In this document: positions 44,805 through 55,815 of the stretch, piece by piece
Layout of the letters: each line of letters opens with the position of its first letter
Numbering within the stretch: position 1 is the stretch's first letter
Source of the DNA: Dermatemys mawii
Taxonomy: Eukaryota; Chordata; Testudines; Dermatemydidae
Assembly: GCA_007922305.1 (NCBI GenBank)
Contig: ML677364.1
Span: 14,117,624-14,181,623 of the forward strand
Length of the DNA: 64,000 bases
Reading direction: 5' to 3'
Position numbers and translations under genes: made by a program
Notes under the pieces: model-generated
What the model saw: only the letters and a program-made list of their open reading frames with translations
The model's database searches: none
Told to the model about the DNA's origin: nothing

Positions 44805-44898
44805 TAAAAGGCCCAGATTCTCAAAGGTATTTTGGCTCCTAACTTCCATTGCAATCAGTGAAATTAGGAGCCTACCTATTTTTTGAAGATCTGGGCCT
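44805..44898. repeat. Ancient palindromic repeat
   Basis: GGCCCAGATTCTCAAAGGTA and, inverted at the far end, GGCCCAGATCTTCAAAAAAT; inner arms GGCTCCTAACTTCC and AATTAGGAGCC. About 90 bp, imperfect. Could form a hairpin. Confidence 0.75.
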
Positions 44899-44924
44899 AT
44901 GAGTTTTTCTGTTGACTTCACTGG

Positions 44925-45120
44925 CAGTTGGATGGGGACCCTGGCAAGTGGGGAAATTGGAAAGGTGAACAGCAAAGGGAATACAAAACAGGGAGAGCAA
45001 ATAAAAAAAATAAGAAGAGAAATGGAAAATGGATAAGAAAAAGAGAGCGATGGAGTGGGCGAAGGACAAATAAGAGAGAAAGGAGGAGAAACAGCAAAAC
45101 TGTGCCAGGACATAGTGTGA
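44925..45120 (+). repeat. Purine-rich tract
   Basis: G/A-rich on the plus strand (AAGAAGAGAAATGGAAAATG, AGAGAAAGGAGGAGAAACAG). The resulting open minus-strand frames of up to 155 codons are Ser/Phe/Pro-rich low-complexity and not genes. Confidence 0.7.
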
Positions 45121-46582
45121 CAGGACATTGTGGGGCGGGAAGCCCATCTGCCAATTATCAGAAGGAGGGAGGAGCTCCAACAAAAGCTGTTGCGGGCTAT
45201 TGTACTGAGAGCCAAATCCTGCTTGGCTTTCTCACCCTGCTAGTAATGGTGAAATCCGTGGGACTTCTCCCATGAATAGGGCAAGCAGAATTTAGCACCA
45301 TGCCCCATTTCCAATCTCTCAAACCACACCCCCCTCAAGCATCCATTTGCTTGCAGAGCCTTCTTCATGTGAGTAAGCAAGCTGAAAAGTGCTCCCCCCC
45401 ATGCTCATGTGGTTTCTCCTCCTTTTTCTCTCATCTATCCAGGTGAGACACAGCCAGTCCCAGAATGGTGACAGAGCCTAGTCCAGCCTAGTGATACCCT
45501 GGTGTGCATGGGCTCTTCTTCTCCAGGATAGGAATGCAGCACAAAAGGTTGAAGATAGAACCCAAAGACAGGCAGCGAGAGGCAGGCTGTGGAAGCCCTG
45601 GGGATGGCATATTTAGGAGTGGAACTAATTTGAGTTAATTGACTATTTGATGAAGTGAAGAAAATTAATATGTGCTCAGTCTTCTTTTAATTTAATAATA
45701 TTAAATAAATATAGCTAAAGCCAAATTTCACAGCCCTGTACATTTATTGCAATAAGCACATCGCAATGTGAATGTCATTAGCAGTGATGGAGCTATTCAG
45801 TTTTATGCATACATAGCAAAAAGGGAACTGAAACACAATGCGGGAAGGGCAGATCAGAGGGGATTTGTAAAGTGGTGCAAGTTAGAACCCCACTTACACT
45901 CATTTAGATTCACTTATACTTAGTTGGATTCCCTTAAATCTACTTATAGCCACTGTGCCCTATATTTTCACCTGCTGCTTTGCCTATGATGCACTGATAA
46001 ATCCTCCAAATGTGTGGTTCAGATCGCAAGGATCAGGCCTGATTCTTTTCCTGAACTAGATTGAGAGGCTGCAGCAAGGGTGGAAATGCTTCAGACAGGT
46101 CAGCAGGTATGTTCGCCATCATCAGAGATGCCTGCATTAATTCTGGCACTTGCTGCACTGGAATGTGATATGCACCCCAACATATGACACCCAACAAACT
46201 GCTAGTATTTCTGGTTACTGCTGTGCTTCAACACAATAAAACAGAAGTAAAACTTTAATGTACCTCACCCAATGTTATCTTTTGGATGAAGAAGATTTCA
46301 TTGTTATTTTTTCCCCTCCTTTCCTTATTAATAGAGCTTTAAAGCCTAAAAGCTGAACTCAAATGGGAGGGAGAAACTGAGGAACATAACTAAAATAACT
46401 GAGCTTTGCCTCTGCATGTTCAACCATATAGGGCAGAAAAGGAAAGTACAATCCTTACTCTACTGCTCAGATTGTGACTCCAGCAAAGGAGTGACCGGGG
46501 GAAACAGGAGTTGTTCAGCTCATACTCCCTCCTGCAAGCAAGTGGGAGAGCAGGGGCCAGAGAAGAGTGTGAAGTGGGAGTA
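45121..46582. other. Single-copy region
   Basis: No repeat ends or gene recognised. Confidence 0.4.
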
Positions 46583-46761
46583 GCAGCTCCCACTGGCCAC
46601 AGTTTGCTTCTTCCCGCAGCCCCCGTTGGACCGGAATGGCAAACTGCAGTCGGTGGGAGCCACGATTGGCCGAACCTGCGGATATGGCAGGTAAACAAAC
46701 CAGCCGGGCCCACCAAGAGTGCTTACCCTGTGGGGCTGTGTGCCAGGGTTGCCGATCCTTG
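46583..46761. mobile_element. hAT MITE fragment
   Basis: Right end GTTGCCGATCCTTG. Inside are GGCCGAACCTGCGGATATGG, CAGGTAAACAAACCAGCC and AAGAGTGCTTACCCTG, the same family as 21597-21807. CCCACTGGCC and GGTGGGAGCC mark an internal hairpin. The left TIR is missing, so 5'-truncated. Confidence 0.75.
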
Positions 46762-47634
46762 TAGAGGACACAGACTTTTCTGCCCATTCCACCCTCCCCA
46801 TTCTGTCCCATCTTCTCCATCCTGTCCCTGTCCTAGCTCTTGACTTCCCATGGTTGCTCATCACAGTTCTGTTCTCCTATCGCCTGTAACTGCCTTTCAG
46901 GCTTATTATTCCAGTCCCAGACTCCTTGCCTAGTGAGTCCTAGTCTGACAGATTTGGAGCTGCTTGTAATATTTATGAAAACAGTATCTTGATTCAGTTA
47001 TTGTAATGTTTGCTCTAGGCATAAAATGAGATAATTCAGTAGCAAGATTGTCATAAAATGCATCCAGGAAAGGTGGACATGGATCCAGAGATACTGTTTT
47101 CAGTAATGCAGTATTCACTGACTTCAAAGCCCTAGCTCAGTACCCCTGCTGGGCCTGCCAGACAGGTTTTCCAGGACCAACTTGGTCCCAGTGAAGAGGG
47201 ATGGAAATCAAAAGACACATACTTCATCAGGGGTTAATGAGAACAGACTCAGACCCACACAGTAAGGATTTGGGGTAAAGCTGGCCTGCCTAGGACTCAT
47301 TGAGAGATAGACATATATGCCGATCTTTTGTTGCTTTAAAAATCCTTTTTTCTCTTATACTGTGGTTTGTTCCTGTGGTTAAACAAACAATTTTTTTTGT
47401 TTTAAGAACACTGCTTTGAGTGACTGTAATCTACTGGTCATAGGCTCCTGAAGGAAAAAAAGATGCAGGTACCAATCAGACTAAGCACAGTTGATACACA
47501 TAGTACTGTAGCTCAGGGCCTGGTCTAAGAATGGAAGAGTTGCAGGGTTCCTTCTGAGACAGATGGAGACACGAGCCCTAAGACATGAGGAGTTGCATTC
47601 AGAGACCCAAGAAGGAGGTGCTACTATCCCTCCA
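46762..47634. other. Single-copy spacer
   Basis: Nothing recognised. Confidence 0.35.
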
Positions 47635-48180
47635 ACCATAACATCTAGTCTCACCCTTCTGGGCACCCCAGCCTTGTCTCCTTGACCAGCCAATCCCAGT
47701 TTTCTCCTCACATCCCCTCATGTAATGTGTCTCTCCCCCATCCCAAGATCATGTATCCCAACCCCACTGGCTCCCAGACTCCCTTTCTGGGCTCCTTGTC
47801 CAATTTCAGTGTCACTCACCTCACCAACTTGTCCCAGTCTCTTTGCCCAGCAAGTTCCTACTCTTCCCTTGCTCTTCATCAGCTCTGTCTCTCATCCCAC
47901 TGGTTCTCAGCCCCAGTTTCCTTGCACTGTTTCTTGTCTCCCACCCTACTCCGTATCAGATTCTCTGCACCTCCTGGTTCCCACTTTTATGCAACCCACT
48001 TTCCTCTCTAGCTACCAGTTCCATTCTCCTTGCCCAATCTGTTGTAATCCCACCCCCCGCCCCGAGTAATCCCCCATTCCATCTCCCCACACCTACCCAA
48101 TCTGCCTCCATTTTCACATTCTACCATCCCACACTCCTTGGCCCAATCGACTCACTCTCCCCATCCCCCCTGCAGCAACT
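47635..48180. repeat. C-rich degenerate minisatellite
   Basis: Pyrimidine-rich DNA with recurring CCAGTTTCCTTG-, CTCCTTGTCC- and TCCCA(C/G)T-type words at irregular 30-40-bp intervals. Open frames here on the plus strand (109-130 codons) are Ser/Pro/Leu low-complexity. Possibly the interior of an old interspersed repeat. Confidence 0.55.
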
Positions 48181-48259
48181 GAAGCAGGCCAATTCCTCCT
48201 TCATGCTGCCCAGGTGCCAACAGGGTGGTCACTGAGAGCACAGGAGACAGAGGTTCCCC

Positions 48260-48960
48260 GCTTGCAGATCAGGTGTCCAGATCCAACATGGCCCCCAGGA
48301 ACATACAGCTGCAATTGCAAGGAAAGTCCTGCTTAGCCTCAGGCAGGAGCATGCTTAGTACTGATGGAATCTTTCAAACTTTTAGCTGCAAGTCTAGCAA
48401 GTCTCTACTGAGCATTCACAAACTGTGATTTTTCAAAGTCTTATAATTTGGATAGATTCTCATAGTGAGGGCAAAAGACACTAAAGCCACCCCGCTGCCA
48501 AATTTCAAGTCCCTAATCCAAGTCAAGGGGGCACTACAGCATCAAAAAGAAAAGATTGCCAGAATTTTAACCAGACATGTCATTTCAGAAAAAGTCAAAG
48601 GGGCATAAAATTGTGCCATCAAGTATAATATGTATCATGTTCTGTCCTGCAAAGGGTGGGGGTGGACAAGAAGGGGAAGACACAATGGAGCATGTAGACC
48701 TATGAAGAGTCTTGGGGGGAAACCAAAGTCTCTGGGGGAACATCTCCTCCCCTTGCCCCATAACAAGTGATGCCTCTGGTTTTAACATGGGCAAAACAAT
48801 GTATTATTTTTTAACCTCATTCTCAGGAACAGCTGAATACTTTTGGCTGAAATTTTCCAAAAAATGCAGCTTGAGGCATAGAAAATTTCAGCCCAAACAG
48901 TTTAGTCCCATTAGTTTCAATGAGGCTGCTTGCGGGCAGTGACTGTTTGCCTGAGTAAGA
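48260..48960. repeat. Possible old interspersed repeat
   Basis: TTTCAAACTTTTAGCTGCAA, GCAAGTCTCTACTGAGCATT, CAAATTTCAAGTCCCTAATC and CAAGGGGGCACTACAGCATC read like a diverged sauropsid repeat I recall but cannot name. The stretch 48800-48930 may be a related piece. Confidence 0.35.
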
Positions 48961-49288
48961 GGTTATAGGATTGGACCCTTACTTAGATGTGAAGCTGATT
49001 AATTCAGAAGGTAGTTAGAACTTTCGAGAAAATATGTCCTTTGTTTTTGTTGACTTATGAGAGGTTTCACTCTATAGCAGGACAAATTAACAGTTCTCAG
49101 GACCCCATCTGTGCTATATACATTCAGCAAAGCATATGCTCTACCAACTACTCTATTTTCCTAGGACTGTTTGTAAATTCCTTGTGGGAGATCTGCTGGG
49201 AACAGTTTGGAGTGAACATCTAATGACAATGACATAAATAGCTGCTCCTGAGCGGACAAAATCATGTGCTTGTCAGGAGAAATAGGTG
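48961..49288. other. Single-copy spacer
   Basis: Nothing recognised. Confidence 0.35.
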
Positions 49289-49640
49289 TGACGTTTCACC
49301 TCATATTCTTTATTAAAATATGCTTATGATATGAATATGACATAACTGAGATGTTCTTTGTACACAATGGATCTTGTAAAATATCATTGGAAAGCTTATA
49401 ATTTACTGAATGTGATTATCCAATTTGTATGCCTGTATCATTTCTGTATCTGAAGTTAGGAATATTGACTATGTATCTGTATTTTCAGCAATGCTTCTTT
49501 GGGTGACAGCCACTGCCAACACTTCAGGTACAACAATAGCCTCTTTGGCTAAATTTTTTGGGACTGGTCAGCTTGAAAAATTAATTTGCGGGCTACATGA
49601 ACTAAACAAGGAACATGAAAAAAAATAAAGAATGCATCTT
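49289..49640 (+). repeat. Partial retroviral-type LTR
   Basis: Begins TGTGACGTTTCACCTCATAT and continues TTATTAAAATATGCTTATGA and TATCATTGGAAAGCTTATAA, a sequence start I recall from turtle LTR copies. The 3' half is diverged or deleted. An AAAAAAAATAAAGAA polyA-like stretch lies near 49620. No target duplication or genes. Confidence 0.55.
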
Positions 49641-50212
49641 TGGGAGCTTTTTGGTTTGATTTTTACCATATTTTTTTTCCCCAAGAAGTTATTTCTCTTA
49701 ATAGTTTCTCTTATGCAGAATTTTGCTCCATGTCTATGGTCAAGGAATTGCAGGAAAATCTACCACCAGTTTTGTGCTATTTATTTATTAAAATCACTGG
49801 ACATAAATGCTGCCATGAAGATGCATCAAAACTATTTTATTCTAAAAGAAAATTGTCAGTACTACGAGCCCCTGTGTTTAAAACATGAACAGTATTAAAT
49901 TATGTATAGACCAGATTAGTCTGAACTAAAATGGATTTTGTTTTGCATTGTTTGTGTACACTAACTGCATGGTTCTTGTTTAGCAATATATTCATGCCCT
50001 GTGAGTGTAGGTTTCTCAAGGCCTTGTCATATCTACTTTCCATTTAGTGATGAGTCATATGTAGGATCTGGAGAGAATGAGGGAGACACAGATGCACACA
50101 CCTGCACATTAGAGTCTCCACCTGGTTGTTTCAGCTTCTTTACCCAAAGGACAACTATCCCTCTTAAGAAACTCCTCTTCTGTAAGCACTGAAGGCACTA
50201 AGGGCTTGATCT
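49641..50212. other. Single-copy spacer
   Basis: Two overlapping plus-strand frames (49632-49898) without known domain. Nothing else. Confidence 0.35.
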
Positions 50213-50217
50213 TTCAA

Positions 50218-50482
50218 GGTATATCCACACAGCAAGTAAACATCTGCAGAAGGCCTGGGCCACCTGGCTCGGGCTCATGGGGCTCTGGCTGGGGTGGCTG
50301 TAAAATTTCAGGGTAGACATTCAGGCTTGGGCTGGAATCCTAACTCTGGACCCTGTAACTGGGAGCGTCCCAGAGCCTGGGATCCAGCCTCTGAGCCTCA
50401 ACATCTGTGCTGCAGTTTTACAGCCCCATAGCCTGAGACCCTTGAGCCAGCCATGGGTATTTAATTGCTGTGTAGACATACC
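50218..50482. mobile_element. MITE with GGTATRTCYACACAGCA ends
   Basis: 265 bp. Left end GGTATATCCACACAGCA, right end inverted GGTATGTCTACACAGCA. The flanks are TTCAA on both sides (50213-50217 and 50483-50487). Interior GC-rich with CTGTAAAATTTC and its complement-like GCAGTTTTACAGCC arms. Probably Harbinger-related by its TIR, though a 5-bp flank match is unusual for that group. Confidence 0.8.
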
Positions 50483-50616
50483 TTCAAAGAGTGGAGCTTA
50501 CCTGTGAGATGCTTCATGCTTTCATCTCCTGTTGAAGTCAGTGGGAATGGAATTGCTCGTGACCCTATGGAAATGTTCAGAACCTTCCCGGACTGAGCCC
50601 TAAACTGTTACTCAGA

Positions 50617-50870
50617 GAGTATGTCCACACAGCAAAAAAGACTTGCAGCAGCGGGTCTCAGAACCCAGTTCAACTGACTCAGGCTTGCAGTCTAGACATT
50701 TGGACTAGAGCCCAGGCTCTGAGACCCTCCCACCACATGGAGTGTCAGAGTCCAGGCTCCCACCTGACCCCAGATGTCTACGTTATTATTTTTAGCTTCA
50801 CAGAATCAGAGTCAGTTGATCCTGGGTCTGAGACTCAGTGTTGTGTTTTGTTTGTTTGCGGTGTTTTGGG
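50617..50870. mobile_element. Related MITE, right end decayed
   Basis: The left end AGTATGTCCACACAGCA is the same TIR as the element at 50218. Inside are GGGTCTCAGAACCCAGTTCA and, inverted, GATCCTGGGTCTGAGACTC, which pair as a long hairpin. The right TIR is replaced by a TTTGTTTGTTTG-rich stretch, so the end is approximate. Confidence 0.65.
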
Positions 50871-50879
50871 TGAGTAGAT

Positions 50880-53030
50880 TCACCCAGAATCAGCCCTGTT
50901 ATTAAGGCTCTGATCCTGAAAAGTATTTAGTAAAGCTAGGAATGCAGCAAAAATATATTTGGGAATATGGTTGCAAATCAACTTCCAATTCTTTTAGTTG
51001 TTATTCATGACCCTTCTATTTACTTAGGCTAAGATTCAGCAAAGTACTTACCTGTGTGCTCAGCTTTAAGCATGTGAGTAGTCCCATTGACATCTGCTGC
51101 AACTACTGAGATTTATTTTTCTTTCATCCTCATTAGCCACATTCCCCTTCTGATCTATAAAACAATTTCAAAAAGGCTATGGGAATAATTCCTAATGTCA
51201 GAACTCTCAGGCATTTTTATTTGTGTTAGAAGCTTTTGGTTTTCCATGAACATTCTTGCAAGTAAAATCTTGTTTACCTAACTGTTTGCAGAACGATGGG
51301 TCAGAAATACCCAGGAAAGTAAACTGTCAAGTTGGACTCTTTTTTTTTCTATATTCATCCAACTCCTTTCTCCTCCTTCCTCTGTGAGTAGTATGTTAGA
51401 ATATTTTTCTTCCCTGAAGGTGATGTTGGTTTTGTGAATGAACAGTGCTTGATTTCAATTTATGTTATCTTGTCTGATGTTAAGCCTTCTTATAGCTTTA
51501 ATTTTTAAAAAAATCACTCATATGCTATTGTAAATCAATAGGCAATTGAATATTCTACTCATTAACACATTTTAATTACTGGCCCAAATCAAATATTCAC
51601 TATTTTTTTTAACAACTGGGAATCAAACCTATGTTTTGTCTTGTTTCTGCATCTAGTCAATTAGTTTGTAAGTTTAAAAAGTTTGACTTCAAGTCCTTGG
51701 GGTGCCAAGGTGCTCTGATCCCGCCCTGAGCAGAACATAGCTTTCCAAAATAAGCCTGCTAACGTCATAACCTTTCGTTGCTAAGAGAAGGGAGTGAGCA
51801 TAGCGTGGTAAAAAGCATGCTGTTTCAACAAATCCACTGGAACCGGCTGCCAACCTGGTTAGAGATAACAGAAGCAGTTTCAAGCAATACACAGCAGATT
51901 GTTACATCAGCCTGTGTTACTTGAGCTAGCAACAAGTGCAAGGTTATTGAGGAAAATACCAGAAAATATGATAGTCCTCTAGTTACCGCTGCCGAGACTA
52001 CAGAATTTAAAATGTATTCTGCAGAATGTAGTTGCAGAACCAATGGAGGAGAGAATGCCCTACATCAGTACATGAAAGTCTGAGAATTTCTCAGTAGGTT
52101 TCTTGTTATTACTATCCTAACTAAATGCTCTGTTACATGCTACATTACTTCTAAAAAAGTGAACATTAGAGTTACAAATTTCTAATCCTAGCTAGGAGGT
52201 GGGCTATATTGTATCTGTGCTATCATCCAAATGGAACCCCCGTGTCCCAAAGCAATCTGCATCTCACAAGCTATGCAATTCACAACTAAGCAGCAACTTC
52301 CCCTAATGAGTGCTGTCTTGCTGTGTCGTAGCTCTATAATTTCTGGCGCATAGAAAAGCAGGCATCTTGCAATCTCTCACTGAGTCTATGTCAAAGGCAA
52401 AACATCACTGTGCAGATGTCTTTGAAAGGCTGAGAATCAGAGCTCAGACAGCTGTTAGCAACCATAAAATGATTCAAGATGTTGAATGTATGAGCGGGGA
52501 TTAAGAACCTAACACGTTTTGGCATGTGCACAAGCTCCATATATAAAATGTTAGGTATAATATACATAACAAATGGCAGTGGATTACTGTTCGTTAGTCC
52601 CTGCTGGTTCATGAAAGAAGAGAAGAACCATGGCTCCAAAGAGTGAAAGCCTCAAGTGAGTTACAGTATGTAGTCCCTCCCTTCACAAATGAACCACAGA
52701 GGATACATGAGCTATTTATCTGCCACCTGTTATGTATATCCCTCATATTGCAGTGATTATTTTTTTCTAACTGTGTCTGTCTAACTTTTTTCAACAGTAT
52801 TGGGAGGGAGAGAAAGTGTAAAGGGCTACGATTGCTTCTGATGGTTTAGGTTTCCTTGCTTCGTGAACAGATTGTTTCAGTTATTATGTTTTAATTACCT
52901 AGGAAACCGCTGCAGGATGAAATTCCATTGGGTTGTTTCTCAGACTGATTGTCAGAATGGTTGTGTATTGAGCAGCTGAACTGTTTTCTTTTAAATGTGC
53001 AAGATGAGAAGAAGGGTCTTCTTTGTTTTG
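50880..53030. other. Mostly single-copy region
   Basis: An ancient palindromic repeat trace lies at about 51025-51110 (ATTCAGCAAAGTACTTACC, AAGCATGTGAGTAGTCCCAT). Otherwise AT-rich without features. Confidence 0.4.
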
Positions 53031-53037
53031 GGGAGTA

Positions 53038-53205
53038 AGGACCTGATCCAAAGCCCATTGCAACACATTGGTGTCTTTCCATTTACATCAATGAGCTTTG
53101 GATCAGACTCCACATTATTGGCCTGATCCTGAAACATAGCAAGAATGCACAACTGCCACTGATTTCAGAGTTGTGTGTGCTCAGTACCTCTCCGGGTCAT
53201 GCCTT
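53038..53205. repeat. Two adjacent ancient palindromic repeats
   Basis: First unit: ACCTGATCCAAAGCCCATTG and, inverted, GAGTCTGATCCAAAGCTCATTG (53040-53112). Second unit: GGCCTGATCCTGAAACATAG ... TGCACAACTGCCACTGATTT ... GTGTGTGCTCAG (53120-53205). Both centre on a 'cattgacttcaatg'-like core. Confidence 0.65.
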
Positions 53206-53319
53206 TTGTACTTGTGGGTTATAATTGTAGGGGACAGGAAATAGTGTTGTTTTAAATACTGTGAGGAAGGGGGGGTTTTTTTAAAAAAAGGAAATGCAAA
53301 ATGTGGCTGATGTCACAGA

Positions 53320-53695
53320 GTTAAAGGCAGAAGACACTATCAGATCATGTAGTTTGCTGATCCTGTAGATCACGTCACCCACACCATCCAGCACCCACAC
53401 ACTAAACCCAACAACCAAAATTAGACCAGAGAGTTATAGCCCACAGGAGACTAGACTATTTTGTGCCACAAGGGGAGAATATGAGGGATTGAGGAGCACC
53501 AGTGCTGGGGTCTCTGCAATGGTGAGGAAATGATTAAGTGAGATATAACCAGATAATCCTGGCAAGCGACCCACAGACACTCACTGTCAATCTGACCTGG
53601 GGAAAGTTCCTTCCTGACTCCACATATAGTGATCTGTTAGACCCTGAGCATGTGGACAAGAACTAGACAGCCAAGCATCTGAGAGAACGTAATTG
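53320..53695 (-). repeat. CR1/L3-like LINE fragment
   Basis: GACACTATCAGATCATGTAG, CAATCTGACCTGGGGAAAGT, TCCTTCCTGACTCC and GATCTGTTAGACCCTGAGCA are in the order seen in reptile LINE 3' regions in complement. Truncated and non-coding. Confidence 0.7.
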
Positions 53696-53813
53696 TATTC
53701 ATGCTGCCCATACTGGAAGAAACAGTATCCATATAATTCAATTATTTCCAACTACTGTATTAGAATAGAGAGGGGAGGAAGGATGATCTTGTGCAAAAGG
53801 AACCTAAATTCTA

Positions 53814-54180
53814 TTCCTAGCTCTGCCACAGACTTGTTGTGTGACCTATTGCAAGTCAGGGCCTGAAATGACTCCCACGGAAGTCAATGGAAAAACTTGG
53901 TAGGAAATGGTAGCCTGTCCAGTATCTTCAGCGGGAGCTAGATTGGGCCCTAAATTTCTCCAGTCTAAACTCTGCTCCCATATACAATGGAGTTACAATG
54001 GTTGTAACTCAGAATAATATTTGGCAACTGTGTTTAATTTTCTTGTTTATAAATTGGGTATAATAACCCACTTGCCTATTGATCAGGATTGTTGTTAAGA
54101 TAATTTTATTAATATTTATAAAGTGCTTTGAGGTTGTCTGCTAGAACTTTCCATATACATACAAAGTGCTATTAAATTAT
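53814..54180 (+). repeat. MIR-type SINE with an internal insertion
   Basis: AGCTCTGCCACAGACTTGTT and GTGTGACCTATTGCAAGTCA form the MIR core in sense. About 150 bp of foreign sequence follow (53858-54005, with the GAAGTCAATGG word). The MIR 3' part then resumes: TTTATAAATTGGGTATAATA, GATCAGGATTGTTGTTAAGA, ATAAAGTGCTTTGAGG. Confidence 0.8.
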
Positions 54181-54499
54181 TATTATGAGAGCTGGGCAAA
54201 TACAAAAAAAGATGCAGAGTGTTTACATGAATTTGCTTCAGCCATGTTTGGGTATCTTTTGTATTCAATTTCAGCAAACATGTGAGCTGGCCTATACATT
54301 ACAAATACTCAGAGAGCAAATTTCATATTCTCACGTACAAGTATTTGCTGACATTAAATTTAAAATATGTAAGTATTGATGCTAGAAATGCTTGCATGCC
54401 CCTCCAGTCAGGGAACATATGCTATGGGCTTATATGAGAGAAGAAGGATTGTCTGGTTGTTAGGGAGCAAGTCGGAACTCAAGATGGGAATTTAATTCC

Positions 54500-54546
54500 C
54501 TGCTGTGCCACATACTTCCTCTGTGATCTTGGGCAAGTCATTTAGG
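54500..54546 (+). repeat. MIR-type SINE fragment
   Basis: CTGCTGTGCCACATACTTCC and TCTGTGATCTTGGGCAAGTC, a short piece of the MIR core in sense. It is cut off where the large palindromic element begins. Confidence 0.7.
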
Positions 54547-54678
54547 CCTGAACCCACAAAAGAGGCACAGGTCTCGATGTTCAGAGTCACAAAACGCGTA
54601 ACTTTTAGGCACCTAGAAAATCACTGGAACAACACTGCAGTCCACGAAGCTTGAGTTAGGCAGCTACACTCCCTAGAG

Positions 54679-54875
54679 CAGGCCTGCACAACTTGGAAGG
54701 CAGCGAGGGCCATATTACTGCAAAAAAACCAGCTGTGGGCTGAAAAGCCCCACCCCCATCCGCTTCTCCCCACCCCACTGCTTGGCTTGCCCCACCCCTA
54801 CTTACCCGCCACGGGCCGCACAGTGAGCCCGTGTGGGCTGCATGTGGCCCCCAAGCCACCTGTTGCGCAGGCCTG
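54679..54875. mobile_element. hAT MITE
   Basis: 197 bp with ends CAGGCCTGCACAAC and inverted CAGGCCTGCGCAAC. A perfect 8-bp duplication CCCTAGAG is present on both sides (54671-54678 and 54876-54883). GC-rich, non-coding, nested in the older palindromic element. Confidence 0.95.
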
Positions 54876-55206
54876 CCCTAGAGGATGAATGAGGTAAGAT
54901 AGGAACACATTCCAGCGCATCCACAAAGCCAGCACGCTACATGGGGAACTGCATAAACTAGCTAAGAGGAGACGCTCATGACAGGAGTGTGTGCTAAGCC
55001 CTGCCCCTCTCTTGGAGTTTGGTGCCTAAGTTCAAGCTGCAGTGCAGTGCCTATATCTGCCTGTGATTCATAAACTGGGTAAAGATTGGTGTTTGGCTAC
55101 CTAAGTTGTGTGAGGGGGGCTCCATTCTAGTAGGTGATCTCAGAGACCACCTAACTGCATACAATGTAGTTGGGGGTGGAGGAAGGAAGAATATTCCCTT
55201 ATAACA

Positions 55207-55338
55207 TTTAGCCATATGGTTAGGTCACTCACCCAGCATTTAGGATACCCCTCTTCAAATCCTACCTCCATCTGATGAATAGAAGGGATTTGAACAGGGT
55301 TCTGTCATCTGTAAGTGCCCTAAGCACTAGGCTGTAAA
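55207..55338. repeat. Head-to-head pair of tRNA-like segments, unit 1
   Basis: Plus segment: CATATGGTTAGGTCACTC (A-box-like) followed by CTCTTCAAATCCTA (B-box-like). Minus segment, read in complement: AGCCTAGTGCTTAGGGCACT then CTGTTCAAATCCCTTCT. Each resembles a tRNA gene 5' and T-arm region, without a proper acceptor stem. Together they form a palindrome. Confidence 0.55.
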
Positions 55339-55432
55339 GTTGTTCTAGCTCTCTCTGGCCCAATTAATATTCAATTACTTGGTTAAAGTGGAACCACTTT
55401 AATAGAAAAAATTGAAGGCAACCCACCTATTC

Positions 55433-55546
55433 CATAGCCTAGTGATTAGCACACTTGTCTGTTCACATCCTTTCTCCCCTTCTGGCAGAGTGAAACTTGA
55501 ACCAGACATCTTTTATAGTGTAAGTGAGTACCCTAACCACTAGGCC
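55433..55546. repeat. Head-to-head pair of tRNA-like segments, unit 2
   Basis: Plus segment: AGCCTAGTGATTAGCACACT then CTGTTCACATCC. Minus segment, in complement: GGCCTAGTGGTTAGGGTACT then CTGGTTCAAGTTTCAC. The plus segment is shorter, with an apparent internal deletion. Same architecture as unit 1. Confidence 0.55.
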
Positions 55547-55815
55547 AAAGGCAATAAGGGAGATTAGGCATTACCTCTGTTCTGTGTGGAATTAGATGGC
55601 TCTGATGCATCTAGCAATCAGGCCATGTGTGCAACTTAGGCAGCCAATACCTGTCTTTCCTGGTTTGTGAAGCAGTCCGGGGCTTAGTTGAGAAATATGT
55701 GCCCATATGCCTAGAGTGAGGCAGCAGAGTGCATACTCAGAGGCAGAAGCACAGGCAGCCAGGGAATTTGTACTGAAAATATTTAGATGCAATTTTAGGA
55801 ACCTACAGAGTTAGA

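Larger units (their letters stand above)
54547..55815. mobile_element. Old palindromic composite element with tRNA-like segments
   Basis: About 1.07 kb after removing a nested hAT MITE. Outer parts are loosely inverted (CACAAAAGAGGCAC...TTTTAGGCACCTA at the left; TTTTAGGAACCTACAGAGTTA at the right). The centre carries four tRNA-like segments in alternating orientation. Probably a non-autonomous DNA transposon that incorporated SINE-like or tRNA-like DNA; superfamily not determined. Limits approximate. Confidence 0.5.

Noticed and set aside
44748..45215. 155-codon minus-strand frame with hydrophobic stretches suggesting membrane segments
   Set aside because: Encoded by a purine-rich tract; the Ser/Phe/Leu/Pro bias is what such a tract gives by chance.
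47635..48180. Repeat with regular-looking units considered as a CRISPR-like array
   Set aside because: Units are degenerate and irregular, there are no identical repeats with unique spacers, and the DNA is vertebrate.
47682..48235. Plus-strand frames of 109-130 codons
   Set aside because: Produced by a C-rich degenerate minisatellite; Ser/Pro/Leu low-complexity in all three phases.
55207..55546. Functional tRNA genes
   Set aside because: A- and B-box-like words are present, but no acceptor stem, anticodon arm or terminator could be drawn.
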